Notes: generated by a model not told the origin, from the letters alone. Shown: positions 23,788 through 33,160, counted from the stretch's first letter. The stretch: DNA of 64,000 bases from Mesorhizobium sp. ES1-4 (GCF_020164745.1 NZ_JAIUGV010000019.1:48121-112120); one strand, 5' to 3'. Translations and numbers: made by a program.

Positions 23788-24033
23788 TCACCCCCCAGCC
23801 AACCTCGGCAGCAGAAAAATCTCCGCCCCCTGCGGCAGCTCCTTGCTCCACGTATCCCTATAAATCGTCCCGTCGATCGCCACCGCGATCCCGCGGTCGA
23901 TCCATGGCTCCAGGCCGGGATACTGTTCAGCCAGTTTCCTGAACAGCTCCCTGATGTCCTTGGCCTCGACCTCGACCTTGCTCTGGCCTCCGGCGGTCGC
24001 AGCCAGTGCGCCCCAGAGCGTGACTTCGACCAT
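23788..24033 (-). CDS. MoaD/ThiS-family ubiquitin-like protein
   Basis: This 81-residue beta-grasp protein ends in RLAGG, the Gly-Gly tail that is adenylated and thiocarboxylated in MoaD and ThiS. It is the last gene of an operon encoding a xanthine-dehydrogenase-like enzyme (23 bases after the large subunit), so it may serve sulfuration or maturation of that molybdenum enzyme rather than general molybdopterin synthesis. A decayed paralogue of its 3' end lies about 1 kb away at 22784-22898. Confidence 0.85.
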   Translation of the reverse strand: MVEVTLWGALAATAGGQSKVEVEAKDIRELFRKLAEQYPGLEPWIDRGIAVAIDGTIYRDTWSKELPQGAEIFLLPRLAGG

Positions 24034-24056
24034 TAGAGCAAGGCCTTCATCATGCC

Positions 24057-26321
24057 CTAGCCTTCCCGTTCCGCCTCGATCGCCGCCAGGATGCGCGGCG
24101 GCGACATCGGGATGTGGGTCATGCGCACGCCGGCGGCGTTCGAGACCGCGTTGGCGATCGCCGCCAGCGGCGGCACGATCGAGGTTTCGCCGACGCCGCG
24201 CACGCCATAGGGGTGGTTGGGGTTGGGGATTTCCAGGATCTGCGTGTCGATCATCGGCAGGTCGGAGCACACCGGGATGCGGTAGTCGAGGAAGCCGGCG
24301 TTCTGCAGCCGGCCGTCCTTGCCGTAGATATACTCCTCGTTGAGCGCCCAGCCGATGCCTTGCGCCGCGCCGCCCTGGTACTGGCCCTCGACATAGGTCG
24401 GGTGCACCGCCTTGCCGGCATCCTGCACCACCGTATAGCGGATCACCCTGGTCGCACCCGTCTCGGGGTCGACCTCGACGTCGCATATATGGGTGGCGAA
24501 GGAGACGCCGGCGCCGTCGGCGACGAGCTCGCTGTGGCCGGCGATCGGCCCGCCGGTCTTGCCGGATTGCGCCGCGATCTCCTTCAGCGACAGCTTGCCG
24601 AGATTGCCGTGCTTCTCGCCCTTGGCGACCGCGTGCCCCTGTTCCCAGGCGACGTCGTCGACGGAGATATCCCACATCTGCGCGGCGCGCTCGCGCAGCG
24701 TCTTGATCGCGTTGCGGGCGGCCGAGATCGTCGCCATCGACGACGAGAAGGTGCCGCGGCTGCCGTCGGTCATGTCGTTGTAACCAAGGCTCGACGTGTC
24801 GGCGACGATGGCCTTGACCTGGCTGTAGTCGATGCCGAGCTCCTCCGCCGCCACCAGCGACAGCGAGGCGCGGGAGCCGCCGACATCGACCGTGCCGACG
24901 GCGAGCGACACCGAGCCGTCCATGCCGATGTTCAAATCGGTGCAGGTCTGGCCGCCGAAATTGAACCAGAAGCCGCAGGCCATGCCGCGCCCCTGGTTCT
25001 TCTTCAGCGGCGCCTTCATATGCGCGTGGTTCTTGGCCGCTTCCAGCGTCGGGCCGATGCCGATCGGCCCGTAGACCGGGCCGTAGGAGGACTGCGTGCC
25101 TTCCTGGGCGGCGTTCCTGATGCGGAACTCGACCGGGTCGATGCCGAGCTCCTTGGCGAGCTCGTCGACAGCGCTTTCCACCGCGAACGCCGCCATCGGC
25201 GCGGAGGGCGCGCGATAGGCGGCGGTCTTCGGCCGGTTGACCAGCACTTCGTAGCCGACCGTCTTGACGTTATCGAGCTTGTAGCAGGCAAACGCCGTCA
25301 TGGCGCCGACCTCGGCCCAGGCGCCGGCATAGGGGCCGCTGCTGTAGCGCAGCGTCGCTTCGGCAGCCGTGATGGTGCCGTCCTTGCGGGCGCCGATCTT
25401 GACGTCGATCGAGGTGGCGCTGGTCGGACCGGAGGCGCGGAACACCTCGTCACGGGTCATAACAAGCTTCACCGGGCGGCCGGCCTTGCGCGACAGCGCC
25501 AGCGCCACCGGCTCGGCCCAGACATGGGTCTTGCCGCCGAAACCGCCGCCGATCTCCGAGGAGGTGACGCGCAGCTTCGAGGCTTCCATGCCAAGCAATT
25601 GCGCGCAGTGCTGGCGGTAGACGAAATGGCCCTGCGTGCACACCCACAGCTCCGCCGTGCCGTCGGACGAGACGCTCGCCACGCAGGCATGCGGCTCGAT
25701 ATAGCCCTGGTGCGTCTGCTCGGTCTTGAACGAGCGCTCGACGATGAAATCGGCGTGGCCGAAACCCTGATGCACGTCGCCATGGCCGAACTGCGAGCGC
25801 TTGGTGACGTTGGACGGCTTGACCGGCTTTTCCTCCAGCCCCTCGGTGAAGACCGTGTCGTTGATCAGCGGCGCGTGGTGCGCCATCGCCTCGTCGACAT
25901 CGGTGACATGCGGCAGCACCTCGTAGTCGACCTCGATCAGCTTCAGCGCCTGCCTGGCGGTGTGGGCATCGACAGCGGCGACCGCGGCCACCGCGTGGCC
26001 GTCATAGAGCGCCTTGGTGCGCGCCAGGCAATTGTCGAGGATGTCGTACATGGCGGCATCGCCATCGGTGAGATCGGGCAGGTCGGCGGCGGTGATCACC
26101 GCCTTGACGCCCGCAAGCGCTTCCGCCTTCGAGGTGTCGATCTTGCGGATCTTGGCATGCGCGTGCGGGCTGCGCAGCACGCGGCCGACCAACTGGCCGG
26201 CCATGTTGAAGTCGGCGCCGTAGCGGGCGCGGCCGGTCACCTTGTCGACACCGTCGGGGCGGATCGGGCGCGTGCCGACGGAAGCGAATTTACGCCCGGA
26301 AAAACGCGGATCGAAATTCAT
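24057..26321 (-). CDS. Xanthine-dehydrogenase-family molybdopterin-binding subunit
   Basis: This 754-residue large subunit of a molybdenum hydroxylase has the dehydrogenase a/b hammerhead near residues 25-135 and the Mo-cofactor motifs EIGGGFGGKTHVWAEP, YRAPSAPMAAFAVE and GAAQGIGWAL. The catalytic base motif is GVGETSIVPP near residues 715-724. The VAYRCSFR-type active site of CO dehydrogenase is absent, so it is not a CoxL of form I. The substrate cannot be named; purines, aldehydes and N-heterocycles are all possible. It is encoded with its FAD and 2Fe-2S subunits and a MoaD-like protein. Confidence 0.9.
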   Translation of the reverse strand: MNFDPRFSGRKFASVGTRPIRPDGVDKVTGRARYGADFNMAGQLVGRVLRSPHAHAKIRKIDTSKAEALAGVKAVITAADLPDLTDGDAAMYDILDNCLARTKALYDGHAVAAVAAVDAHTARQALKLIEVDYEVLPHVTDVDEAMAHHAPLINDTVFTEGLEEKPVKPSNVTKRSQFGHGDVHQGFGHADFIVERSFKTEQTHQGYIEPHACVASVSSDGTAELWVCTQGHFVYRQHCAQLLGMEASKLRVTSSEIGGGFGGKTHVWAEPVALALSRKAGRPVKLVMTRDEVFRASGPTSATSIDVKIGARKDGTITAAEATLRYSSGPYAGAWAEVGAMTAFACYKLDNVKTVGYEVLVNRPKTAAYRAPSAPMAAFAVESAVDELAKELGIDPVEFRIRNAAQEGTQSSYGPVYGPIGIGPTLEAAKNHAHMKAPLKKNQGRGMACGFWFNFGGQTCTDLNIGMDGSVSLAVGTVDVGGSRASLSLVAAEELGIDYSQVKAIVADTSSLGYNDMTDGSRGTFSSSMATISAARNAIKTLRERAAQMWDISVDDVAWEQGHAVAKGEKHGNLGKLSLKEIAAQSGKTGGPIAGHSELVADGAGVSFATHICDVEVDPETGATRVIRYTVVQDAGKAVHPTYVEGQYQGGAAQGIGWALNEEYIYGKDGRLQNAGFLDYRIPVCSDLPMIDTQILEIPNPNHPYGVRGVGETSIVPPLAAIANAVSNAAGVRMTHIPMSPPRILAAIEAEREG

Positions 26322-26322
26322 C

Positions 26323-26799
26323 TCAGGCTCCCTTCATCACATGTGCGGCGTCCTGGACGGCGCGCACGATCTTGTCATAGCCGGTGCAGCGGCAGAGGTT
26401 GCCGGCCAGCCCGAAGCGGATTTCCTCCTCGGTCGGGTCGGGGTTCTTGGCCAGAAGGTCCTTGGCCGCGATCAGGAAGCCCGGCGTGCAGATGCCGCAT
26501 TGCAGCGCTGCGTGCTCCAGGAACTTCTGCTGCAGCGGGTGCAGCTTGTCGCCATGCGCCATGCCCTCGACGGTCTCGATGCGCCGGCCCTCGGCTTCCG
26601 CGCCCAGCACCAGGCACGAACACACCAGCCGGTCGTCGAGGATGACGCTGCAGGCGCCGCAGTCGCCCGTGCCGCAGCCTTCCTTGGCGCCGGTCAGCCC
26701 GAGCCGGTCGCGCAGCACGTCGAGCAGCGTCTCGTCGGGCTGGCAGAGATATTCGACGCTGTCGCCGTTGATCGTGGTTGAAACCGCTACACCAGCCAT
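26323..26799 (-). CDS. 2Fe-2S subunit of the molybdenum hydroxylase
   Basis: This 158-residue protein holds two 2Fe-2S clusters: a plant-ferredoxin-type set Cys42, Cys47, Cys50, Cys62 in GCGTGDCGACS and beyond, and a second set Cys101, Cys104, Cys136, Cys138 in QCGICTPG and NLCRCTG. It passes electrons from the molybdenum centre to FAD. Its ATG overlaps the TAA of the FAD-subunit gene (TAATG at 26797-26801). Confidence 0.93.
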   Translation of the reverse strand: MAGVAVSTTINGDSVEYLCQPDETLLDVLRDRLGLTGAKEGCGTGDCGACSVILDDRLVCSCLVLGAEAEGRRIETVEGMAHGDKLHPLQQKFLEHAALQCGICTPGFLIAAKDLLAKNPDPTEEEIRFGLAGNLCRCTGYDKIVRAVQDAAHVMKGA

Positions 26800-27659
26800 T
26801 ATTTGCCTCCCGCGCGTGCATAGGCGGTCATTGCGGCCCGCCTGGCCAGCACGCCCGCAACCTTGCGCCTGAATTCGATTGTGCCTCTTTTGTCGTCGAT
26901 CGGCCGGCAGGCCCCGGCGCAGACCTTGGCCAGCCGCTCCAGCGCCGCTTCGTCGAGCTTGCGGCCGACCAGGGCCTCGGCCCCTTCTTCCACCAGCAAC
27001 ACGGTCGGCGCGGCGGCGCCGATCGCCACGCGGGCCGCCGTCACCACGCCCGCCTCGTCCAGCGTCAGGTTGACGCCGGCGCTGACCACGGCGATGTCCA
27101 TCTCGGTGCGCGGAATGAACCGCAGATACGCGTCGCTCGAACGCGGCGCGCGCTTGCCGAGCAGGATCGCCTCGATGATCTCGCCCTTGGCGAGCGAGGT
27201 CCTGCCCGGCGCGGTCGGCACCGTCTCGACGGCAATCGTGCGCTTGCCCGACGGGCCGACGACCACCGCCTTCGCGCCCGCCGCCACCAGCGCCGGCACG
27301 CTGTCGGCCGCCGGCGAGGCGTTGCACAGATTGCCGACAATGGTGCAGCGACCCTGCACCTGCTTGGAGCCGATCAGCTTGGCCGCCTCGACCACGCCGG
27401 GCCAAGCCTTCTTCAGCGCGGCGTTCTCGCCCAGCACGGCGCAGGGCACGGCGGCACCGATGCTGAAGCCGTCGGCGGTTTCGCTGATGTCGCGCAAGCC
27501 GGCGATCGACTTGATGTCGATGATCAGTTCGGGCTCGACAAAGCCGCCCTTCATCCTCACCAGCAGGTCGCTGCCGCCGGCAAGGATGGCGGCCGGGCCG
27601 GCCGCTCCGGCCAGTTGGCCGACGGCATCTTCGATTGAAAGCGGACGTATGTAGCGCAT
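26799..27659 (-). CDS. FAD-binding subunit of the molybdenum hydroxylase
   Basis: This 286-residue subunit has the FAD-binding motif AAILAGGSDLLVRMKGG near residues 22-38, TIVGNLCNASPAADSVPAL near 106-124, and the CO-dehydrogenase flavoprotein C-terminal domain. It re-oxidises the enzyme and hands electrons to NAD+ or a quinone. First gene of the four-gene operon, with about 215 bases of non-coding DNA upstream shared with a divergent secreted-protein gene. Confidence 0.92.
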   Translation of the reverse strand: MRYIRPLSIEDAVGQLAGAAGPAAILAGGSDLLVRMKGGFVEPELIIDIKSIAGLRDISETADGFSIGAAVPCAVLGENAALKKAWPGVVEAAKLIGSKQVQGRCTIVGNLCNASPAADSVPALVAAGAKAVVVGPSGKRTIAVETVPTAPGRTSLAKGEIIEAILLGKRAPRSSDAYLRFIPRTEMDIAVVSAGVNLTLDEAGVVTAARVAIGAAAPTVLLVEEGAEALVGRKLDEAALERLAKVCAGACRPIDDKRGTIEFRRKVAGVLARRAAMTAYARAGGK

Positions 27660-27874
27660 CGTCTCCCCTTGGTATCGCGATTTCAGCGACCGTTATAAAC
27701 GGTCTCCTCATAATGACCATCCGGTTCGTGGGCCGAGGCGATTGGGCCAGGTGCGGCAAAATGCGGTCCACATGAAGCCAGGCACCCCCGGGAAGCGTCG
27801 GCACAGGGCGGTGCATTTGGGGCTTGACCGCCCCGCGCCGCGCGCCGATCCTTGCCCGCCAGGGGAGGAATTCC

Positions 27875-28330
27875 ATGCGACGTGTCTTGGCTGTGCTTTG
27901 CGCCGTGCCGCTGGCCTCGTCGGCCGGCGCCGCGACGCTCTATTACGGCGCCAGGGTCGGGATGGAGCTTACCATCGTCAAGAAGTCCGGCATCGGCTCC
28001 GCGCACGCCAGCATCCCGGCCAAACACAGCAGGCGCAACGCCCGCGTCTACTGCCGCGAATATGGCCATGATTTCACCGAGGAGTGCGTCGACGCGGAAA
28101 TGAAGGCGCCGCTGCACTTCGAAATCACCGCCAACTGCAAGACCGGCGAGTTCACCACCTTCTATGGCGCAAAAATGCTGTTCCAGGGCCGCAACAAGGG
28201 CACCGACGTGACAACCGATTACCGGATCACCGCCGTCGACGAGAAGGTGGTGCTCGATGGCTCCGGCGCGTCCGGCTACGGCTACACGCTCGATCAGTTC
28301 AAGGCGCTCTGCCCCAACCGCGTGAAATAG
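27875..28330 (+). CDS. Small secreted protein of unknown function
   Basis: This 151-residue protein has a typical Sec signal peptide (MRRVLAVLCAVPLASSAGAA, cut after residue 20). The mature part is beta-rich, with four cysteines that could form disulfides (VYCREYGHDFTEECVD, ITANCKTG and LCPNRVK). GGGGAGGA precedes the ATG at 27875. It diverges from the molybdenum hydroxylase operon. I do not recognise the family. Its size, signal peptide and cysteines suggest a periplasmic protein. Confidence 0.8.
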   Translation: MRRVLAVLCAVPLASSAGAATLYYGARVGMELTIVKKSGIGSAHASIPAKHSRRNARVYCREYGHDFTEECVDAEMKAPLHFEITANCKTGEFTTFYGAKMLFQGRNKGTDVTTDYRITAVDEKVVLDGSGASGYGYTLDQFKALCPNRVK

Positions 28331-28430
28331 GCCGGGCGCAAACGTTTCTGGCCCGCCGAAGCCTGGGCGTTGGACCGTGGCGGTCACGGCCGTATATCGC
28401 TAGCACGGGAATGGAACCGAGGCGAAAAGC

Positions 28431-29579
28431 ATGACCCTGACCAATCGCGACATCGTCGAACTGACCGAGTGGCGGCGCAAGCTGCACCGGCAGCCGGAAA
28501 TCTCGAACGAGGAGGAGATGACGGCGAAGGAGGTCGTCTCCTTCCTCGCCGACACCGGGCCGGACAGAGTGCTGACCGGCCTCGGCGGCCATGGCGTCGC
28601 GGCCATCTACGACAGCGGCAAGAACGGACCGACCGTCCTGTTTCGTTCCGAACTCGACGCGCTGCCGATCGAGGAGCTTTCCGGCGTGCCGCATGCCTCG
28701 CAGGTGCCGGGCAAGTCGCATATGTGCGGCCATGACGGCCACACCGCGATCATCGCCTCGCTTGGCCGCCAGTTCGGCCGCCAGCGGCCGGCCAGCGGCC
28801 GCGTCGTGCTGATGTTCCAGCCGGCGGAGGAAACCGGCAATGGCGCGGCCGGCGTCGTCGCCGATCCGCGCTTCGGCGAGATCGCGCCGGATTTCGCCTT
28901 CTCGCTGCACAATCTGCCCGGTGTGCCGTTCGGCGAGGTCAGGCTCAAGCCCGGCGTGGTCAACTGCGCCTCGCGCGGCATGCGCGTCGTGCTGGAGGGC
29001 AAGACCGCGCATTCCTCCATGCCCGAAACCGGAACCTCGCCCATGCTCGCGATCAGCGCGTTGATGCCGGCCCTGCCCGCGCTCGGCCGCGCGACCTTCG
29101 CCGATGACGACTTCTCCATGGTCACCGTCACCCATGCGCGGATGGGCGAAGCGGTGTTTGGCATCGCGCCCGCCCATGCCGAGGTCTGGGCGACGCTGCG
29201 CACCCGCCGCGACGAGCGCATGGCCGACCTCTGTGCCGCCGCCGAGGCCCTGGTCAAGGAGATCGCCGCCCGCCACGGCCTCGCCGCCTGCTGGGACAAT
29301 CACGAGATCTTCGTCGCCAGCGTCAACGCGCCGGACGCCGTCGAACACCTGCAACGCGCCCTCGACGAAGAAGGCGTCGTGCATGGGCAGGAAGCCCTGC
29401 CGATGCGCGCCTCGGAGGATTTCGGCCTGTTCGGCCACAGCGCCAGGTCCGCGATGTTCTTCCTCGGCGCCGGCGAACGCCACCCGGCGCTGCACAATCC
29501 CGACTATGACTTTCCCGACGACCTGATCCCGATCGGCTCGAGGATCTTCATGCGCACGGCGCGCAACCTTCTCGGCTGA
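28431..29579 (+). CDS. M20-family amidohydrolase (hippurate-hydrolase-like)
   Basis: This 382-residue zinc-dependent amidohydrolase has HMCGHDGHTA (97-106, Cys99 and His101 as ligands), PAEETGNGA (catalytic and metal Glu pair) and SLHNLPGVPFG. These fit N-acyl amino acid amidohydrolases such as hippurate hydrolase, IAA-amino acid hydrolase or N-acetyl-diaminopimelate deacetylase. No signal peptide. It sits alone between a secreted protein gene and a paiB-like gene. Confidence 0.9.
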   Translation: MTLTNRDIVELTEWRRKLHRQPEISNEEEMTAKEVVSFLADTGPDRVLTGLGGHGVAAIYDSGKNGPTVLFRSELDALPIEELSGVPHASQVPGKSHMCGHDGHTAIIASLGRQFGRQRPASGRVVLMFQPAEETGNGAAGVVADPRFGEIAPDFAFSLHNLPGVPFGEVRLKPGVVNCASRGMRVVLEGKTAHSSMPETGTSPMLAISALMPALPALGRATFADDDFSMVTVTHARMGEAVFGIAPAHAEVWATLRTRRDERMADLCAAAEALVKEIAARHGLAACWDNHEIFVASVNAPDAVEHLQRALDEEGVVHGQEALPMRASEDFGLFGHSARSAMFFLGAGERHPALHNPDYDFPDDLIPIGSRIFMRTARNLLG

Positions 29580-29736
29580 TCGCAGCGGAGCCAGGCCAGC
29601 ACCGGCGCCGGCTTGCCGGCGCTGAAAGGCTTGACGGCTCCGCCCCGACCGGCTGGACGACCCGACTTTTCGAACTGGATATTTCCAACAGCCCGGATTT
29701 TGTGGCATCTCTCCCTGCAACGCGAGGAGTTCGAAA

Positions 29737-30360
29737 ATGTACACGCCACCCGCCTTCCGCGACGACGACAAGGACAGTCTTATCGCGACGATCCGCGCCG
29801 CGCGGCTCGCCAACCTCGTCACCGCCACGGCGGACGGGCCGCTCGCCACCCCCCTGCCCCTTTTTCTCGACGAGACCGAGGGCGAGCATGGCGTGATCCA
29901 TGGCCATCTGGCCAGGGCCAACCCCCAGTGGCGCGTTCCGGCGATCGGCGACGGGCTCGCCATCTTCATGGGGCCGGACGCCTATGTGACGCCCGCCTGG
30001 TACGCCACCAAGCAGGAAACCGGCAAGGTCGTGCCGACCTGGAACTACGCCGCGGTCCACGCCTACGGGCCGGTCGAGTTCTTCGAGGATGCCGACAGGC
30101 TGCTGGCGGTCGTCACCCGGCTGACGAACCTGCATGAGGGCGTGCGCGCCGCGCCCTGGGCGGTGTCGGATGCGCCGCCCGACTTCATCCAGTCGCAGCT
30201 TCGCGGCATTGTCGGCTTGCGCATGCCGGTCACGAGGCTCGAAGGCAAGCGCAAGATGAGCCAGAACCGCAACGCCGCCGACCGCGCCGGCGTGGTCGCG
30301 GGGCTGGCCGCCAGCGAGCGCCCCTCCGACCGCGACGTCTCCGCCCTGATTCCGTCGTGA
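29737..30360 (+). CDS. PaiB-type FMN-binding protein
   Basis: This 207-residue member of the FMN-binding negative transcriptional regulator family has the flavin-reductase-like split barrel: MYTPPAFRDDDKDSLIATIRA, IHGHLARANPQWR and the highly conserved AYVTPAWYATKQETGKVVPTWNY. PaiB of Bacillus was linked to sporulation and protease control, but in proteobacteria the role is unclear and it may simply be a flavin- or heme-binding enzyme. GAGGAG precedes the ATG. Confidence 0.9.
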   Translation: MYTPPAFRDDDKDSLIATIRAARLANLVTATADGPLATPLPLFLDETEGEHGVIHGHLARANPQWRVPAIGDGLAIFMGPDAYVTPAWYATKQETGKVVPTWNYAAVHAYGPVEFFEDADRLLAVVTRLTNLHEGVRAAPWAVSDAPPDFIQSQLRGIVGLRMPVTRLEGKRKMSQNRNAADRAGVVAGLAASERPSDRDVSALIPS

Positions 30361-30438
30361 AGGCTCGACGCCTCGCCCTGGTGCGGCGGCCCGCGCCCGC
30401 TGCCGTCAGGCACTGATCCGGCACGCGCCGATTGTCGC

Positions 30439-31371
30439 CTATCGGTGTCCACCGCCACCGCTGGAAGAGCCAGCTTCCCTTGCCAGCTCCAGTTCCGCGT
30501 CGTCGAGAACGTACCTGACATAGCGGTAGTCGCGAATGAAGCTGATCCGGCCTTCGCGCCATTCCAGCCACATGAAATGATCCGGCTTCGGGGCGGTCCG
30601 GTCACCGAAGACGGCGATCACCTCGCGGCCCTCGAGCCATGCCGGCTTGAGCCACAAGCCGTCGCTCTTGGCGTAGATCGTGAAGAACACGCCGACGTCG
30701 GCGGCGCCCGCCCGCGGCGGATGCATGGACTGATGGAGCCTCACATCGTCGGCAAGCAGCGCGCGCAAGCCGTCCCAGTCGCGTTGGTTGAACAGATTGA
30801 CGTAGCGCAGGGTTACCGCCGATGCGATGCGCGCATCGGGGAGCGGATTGGCCTCGGCGTTGATCTGACGAAGCCGGGCGCGGCCGCGCGCCAGATGCGC
30901 CTTGACCGCATCGACCGTGATGCCAAGCAAGGCGGCGATGTCGGCCAGCGGCTCGTCGAGCACGTCCTTGAGGATGACCACGCTGCGTTGCGGCACCGGA
31001 AGCTCCGCGAAGCGCGACACGGCGGTTTGCACGGCTTGCCTGCGCATCAGCATCTCCACCGGATCGGCCCCGTCGGCAATCTCGAGCGCCGCCTCGATGG
31101 GCTCCGCGGCGCGGATCGCGCGGCTGCGCAAAAGGTCCAGCGCGCGATTGTGAGCAATCCGGAACAGCCAGGGCCTGAGCCGCGGCACCTCGCACAATTC
31201 GTCGAGCGCAACGAAGGCGCGCGCGAACGTGTCCTGCACGACATCCTCGCCGTCGATGACCGATCCCATGAGGCGCGAACAATAGCGGTGCAGCTCCGGC
31301 CGCAAGGCGGCGGCAAGGGCAAGCAGCCCTTCCTGCCGGTCGCGCTCCACGGCTGGCTTTCCGTCGCTCAA
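30439..31371 (-). CDS. ECF sigma factor with C-terminal SnoaL-like domain
   Basis: This protein of about 310 residues has sigma region 2 (LMGSVIDGEDVVQDTFARAF..LRPWLFRIAHNRALDLLR) and region 4 (PVPQRSVVILKDVLDEPLADIAALLGITVDAVKAHLARGRARL), then a SnoaL-like domain (about 185-290) as in ECF41-type sigma factors, where it controls activity in place of an anti-sigma factor. The first in-register start is a TTG at 31371 that overlaps the SDR stop codon; GGAGGG lies ten bases upstream. This coupling suggests the SDR gene and sigma factor form one unit. The C terminus ends SSSGGGGHR. Confidence 0.82.
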   Translation of the reverse strand: MSDGKPAVERDRQEGLLALAAALRPELHRYCSRLMGSVIDGEDVVQDTFARAFVALDELCEVPRLRPWLFRIAHNRALDLLRSRAIRAAEPIEAALEIADGADPVEMLMRRQAVQTAVSRFAELPVPQRSVVILKDVLDEPLADIAALLGITVDAVKAHLARGRARLRQINAEANPLPDARIASAVTLRYVNLFNQRDWDGLRALLADDVRLHQSMHPPRAGAADVGVFFTIYAKSDGLWLKPAWLEGREVIAVFGDRTAPKPDHFMWLEWREGRISFIRDYRYVRYVLDDAELELAREAGSSSGGGGHR

Positions 31372-32126
31372 GGACCCGCGCCCTCCATGATCGTCACGCC
31401 CGCGTCGCCGTTGAGGCCGAAGACGACGCCGTCGGCATATTGCGGGTCCTCGAGCACGGAAACCACCCTGTCGCCGAACGCCCGGGGCGGCATTGGCGCG
31501 CCGAAGCGGGTGACGAACTGTTCGGGTGTGATGCCCATCGAGCCGGCATAGGCGCCGGCCGCCGCGTCGCCGATCCCGGTGCCGAGGATCATCTGACGCG
31601 GCACGATCGCCTGGAAGCGTATGCCGAGGCTCTTTTCCTGCGCCACGCCATTGGCGTATTTGGCCATGAACCAGAGCATCCGCTTGGAGCCGCCATAGCC
31701 GCCCGACATCTGCGATCCGGTGACGGCGGCACCGCTCGACCCCACAAACACGCGGCTGCCCGGCTTGAGCGGCAGGTTCAGCGCCGCCTGCAGCCAGTAG
31801 AACCCGGCCTTGACATCGGTTTCCCAGGCGACGGAGAAATCCTCCCACGTCAACCGGTCCAGCCGCCCCATCCGGGGCGTGGCGCCGGCGTTCAGCACCA
31901 CTATGTCAGGGCGCACCTCGCCAAGAATACGATAGGCCGCGTCCTCGTCGGTGACGTCAGCCGCAATGGTGGCGACCCCAAGCCGCGCGCCGACAGCGTC
32001 CAGCGCCTCGGCGCCGCGCGCGACCACGGTCACGCTGGCCCCCTGCTCGACCAGCGCTTCGACCAGTCCGAGGCCAAGCCCACGGCTGCCACCGGTGACC
32101 ACGACATTCTTATCCCTGAGGCTCAT
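31368..32126 (-). CDS. SDR-family oxidoreductase
   Basis: This 252-residue short-chain dehydrogenase has the cofactor motif VVVTGGSRGLGLGLVEAL, NAG at VVLNAGATP, an active-site Ser in VGSSGAA and the catalytic YGGSK. The substrate is unknown. Its stop overlaps the start of an ECF sigma factor gene. In ECF41-type loci the sigma factor usually controls an oxidoreductase or epimerase gene next to it, so this gene may be both partner and target. The start MSLRDK at 32126 is favoured over a longer upstream frame without family similarity. Confidence 0.9.
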   Translation of the reverse strand: MSLRDKNVVVTGGSRGLGLGLVEALVEQGASVTVVARGAEALDAVGARLGVATIAADVTDEDAAYRILGEVRPDIVVLNAGATPRMGRLDRLTWEDFSVAWETDVKAGFYWLQAALNLPLKPGSRVFVGSSGAAVTGSQMSGGYGGSKRMLWFMAKYANGVAQEKSLGIRFQAIVPRQMILGTGIGDAAAGAYAGSMGITPEQFVTRFGAPMPPRAFGDRVVSVLEDPQYADGVVFGLNGDAGVTIMEGAGP

Positions 32127-32380
32127 TGGATCCTGCTCCAGTGTTTCACTGTAGCTAAGACGTTCGAGGATCGGGAAAAGAGTCAGGGGGGCGAGATTGG
32201 TGATGGTGTCTGGACATGACGCCGCCAATATGGGGCGGGAGCGGACTGGCAGCTTTCGGGGTAATCCTGTCATCAGGCTGCCGCTCCGTCGACGAACCCA
32301 AGTAGGCCTTATGGGCTTGGCGTGCGGAACCGCACCGGGTTTTCTGAAGGCTGTTTCGTTTGAGTCGCCGCAGCCATTGG

Positions 32381-33058
32381 CTAAATGCTGTCCCGAACGC
32401 GCTCCCATGTCTTGCGGAGGTGTTCTGCCATTATGCCACCGAGGCGCTTGCCATCACGCGCCTTCAAAGCTTCGACCATATTCTCATGCTCAGAAACCGC
32501 TGCCGCCCAAGCGTCCGCGGAATTGTTGCCAATGAAACGGATCCGTTTTAGCCGGCCCTGAATGTTGTTCTGCATTTCCTGCAGGGTGGGATTCCTGGAA
32601 AGTGCGGCCAAGCCAGTGTGAAATTCCTGGTTCAATTTGAAGTACGGCATGCGGTCACGTTTTTGATAGAGTTTGAGCATGCGATTGTGAAGGCGCACCA
32701 AGGCTTCGACTTCTTCGTCGGTGGCGCGTTCACAGGAGAGTTCTCCTGCAAGTTGCTCAAGACGTCCAAGCACCTCAAGCATGGAAAAGACGTCTTCCGG
32801 CGACAGTTTGCGCACCACGCTGCCCTTCGATGGGCGCACCATGACCAGGCCTTCAGCCGCAAGGGTCCTCAACGCCTCACGGAACGGCGTCCGCGACACG
32901 CCCAGTTGTTCGATCAGGTGGCCCTCATCGATGCGGCTTCCCGGTTCGAGGTAGCCCTCAACGATCAGGTCGCGAATCCTCGTCGCCACCTGATCGTGCA
33001 GCGATTCCTTCTTGATCGCGATTGGATTGCCGACCTCGTGATCCACGTAATCCGACAT
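32381..33058 (-). CDS. GntR-family (FadR-type) regulator
   Basis: This 225-residue regulator has a winged helix (LHDQVATRIRDLIVEGYLEPGSRIDEGHLIEQLGVSRTPFREALRTLAAEGLV, about 20-75) and an all-helical FCD ligand domain (about 90-215) whose metal ligands are probably the Asp/His set in NQEFHTGL and EHENMVEAL. It diverges from the pdxA2/TRAP operon and probably represses it through the palindrome at 33131-33140, with a sugar acid as inducer. Confidence 0.9.
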   Translation of the reverse strand: MSDYVDHEVGNPIAIKKESLHDQVATRIRDLIVEGYLEPGSRIDEGHLIEQLGVSRTPFREALRTLAAEGLVMVRPSKGSVVRKLSPEDVFSMLEVLGRLEQLAGELSCERATDEEVEALVRLHNRMLKLYQKRDRMPYFKLNQEFHTGLAALSRNPTLQEMQNNIQGRLKRIRFIGNNSADAWAAAVSEHENMVEALKARDGKRLGGIMAEHLRKTWERVRDSI

Positions 33059-33103
33059 CTTTTGCGCATGCTCCCCTTTTCCACATCCTACGGGATTCTG
33101 CTC

Positions 33104-33132
33104 TTGTAAGAAATATAAAACGTGTGTATTTT
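33104..33132 (+). promoter_or_regulatory. Sigma-70 promoter of the pdxA2/TRAP operon
   Basis: TTGTAA (33104-33109) and TATTTT (33127-33132) are spaced by 17 bases and lie 28 bases before the ATG at 33161. The GntR operator overlaps the end of the -10 box. The arrangement fits a repressed catabolic promoter. Confidence 0.55.
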
Positions 33133-33140
33133 GTATACAA
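33131..33140. promoter_or_regulatory. GntR-type operator TTGTATACAA
   Basis: TTGTATACAA is a perfect ten-base palindrome in the gap between the GntR gene and pdxA2. FadR-subfamily GntR regulators commonly bind palindromes centred on GTATAC-like cores. Its overlap with the start region of the promoter suggests repression. Confidence 0.6.
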
Positions 33141-33160
33141 GATACACCAAAGGAAAATCC

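Noticed and set aside
24114..26645. Very long open frame opposite the molybdenum hydroxylase genes
   Set aside because: It is the complement of strongly supported genes in a G+C-rich region, with Arg/Ala/Gly-rich composition and no motif.
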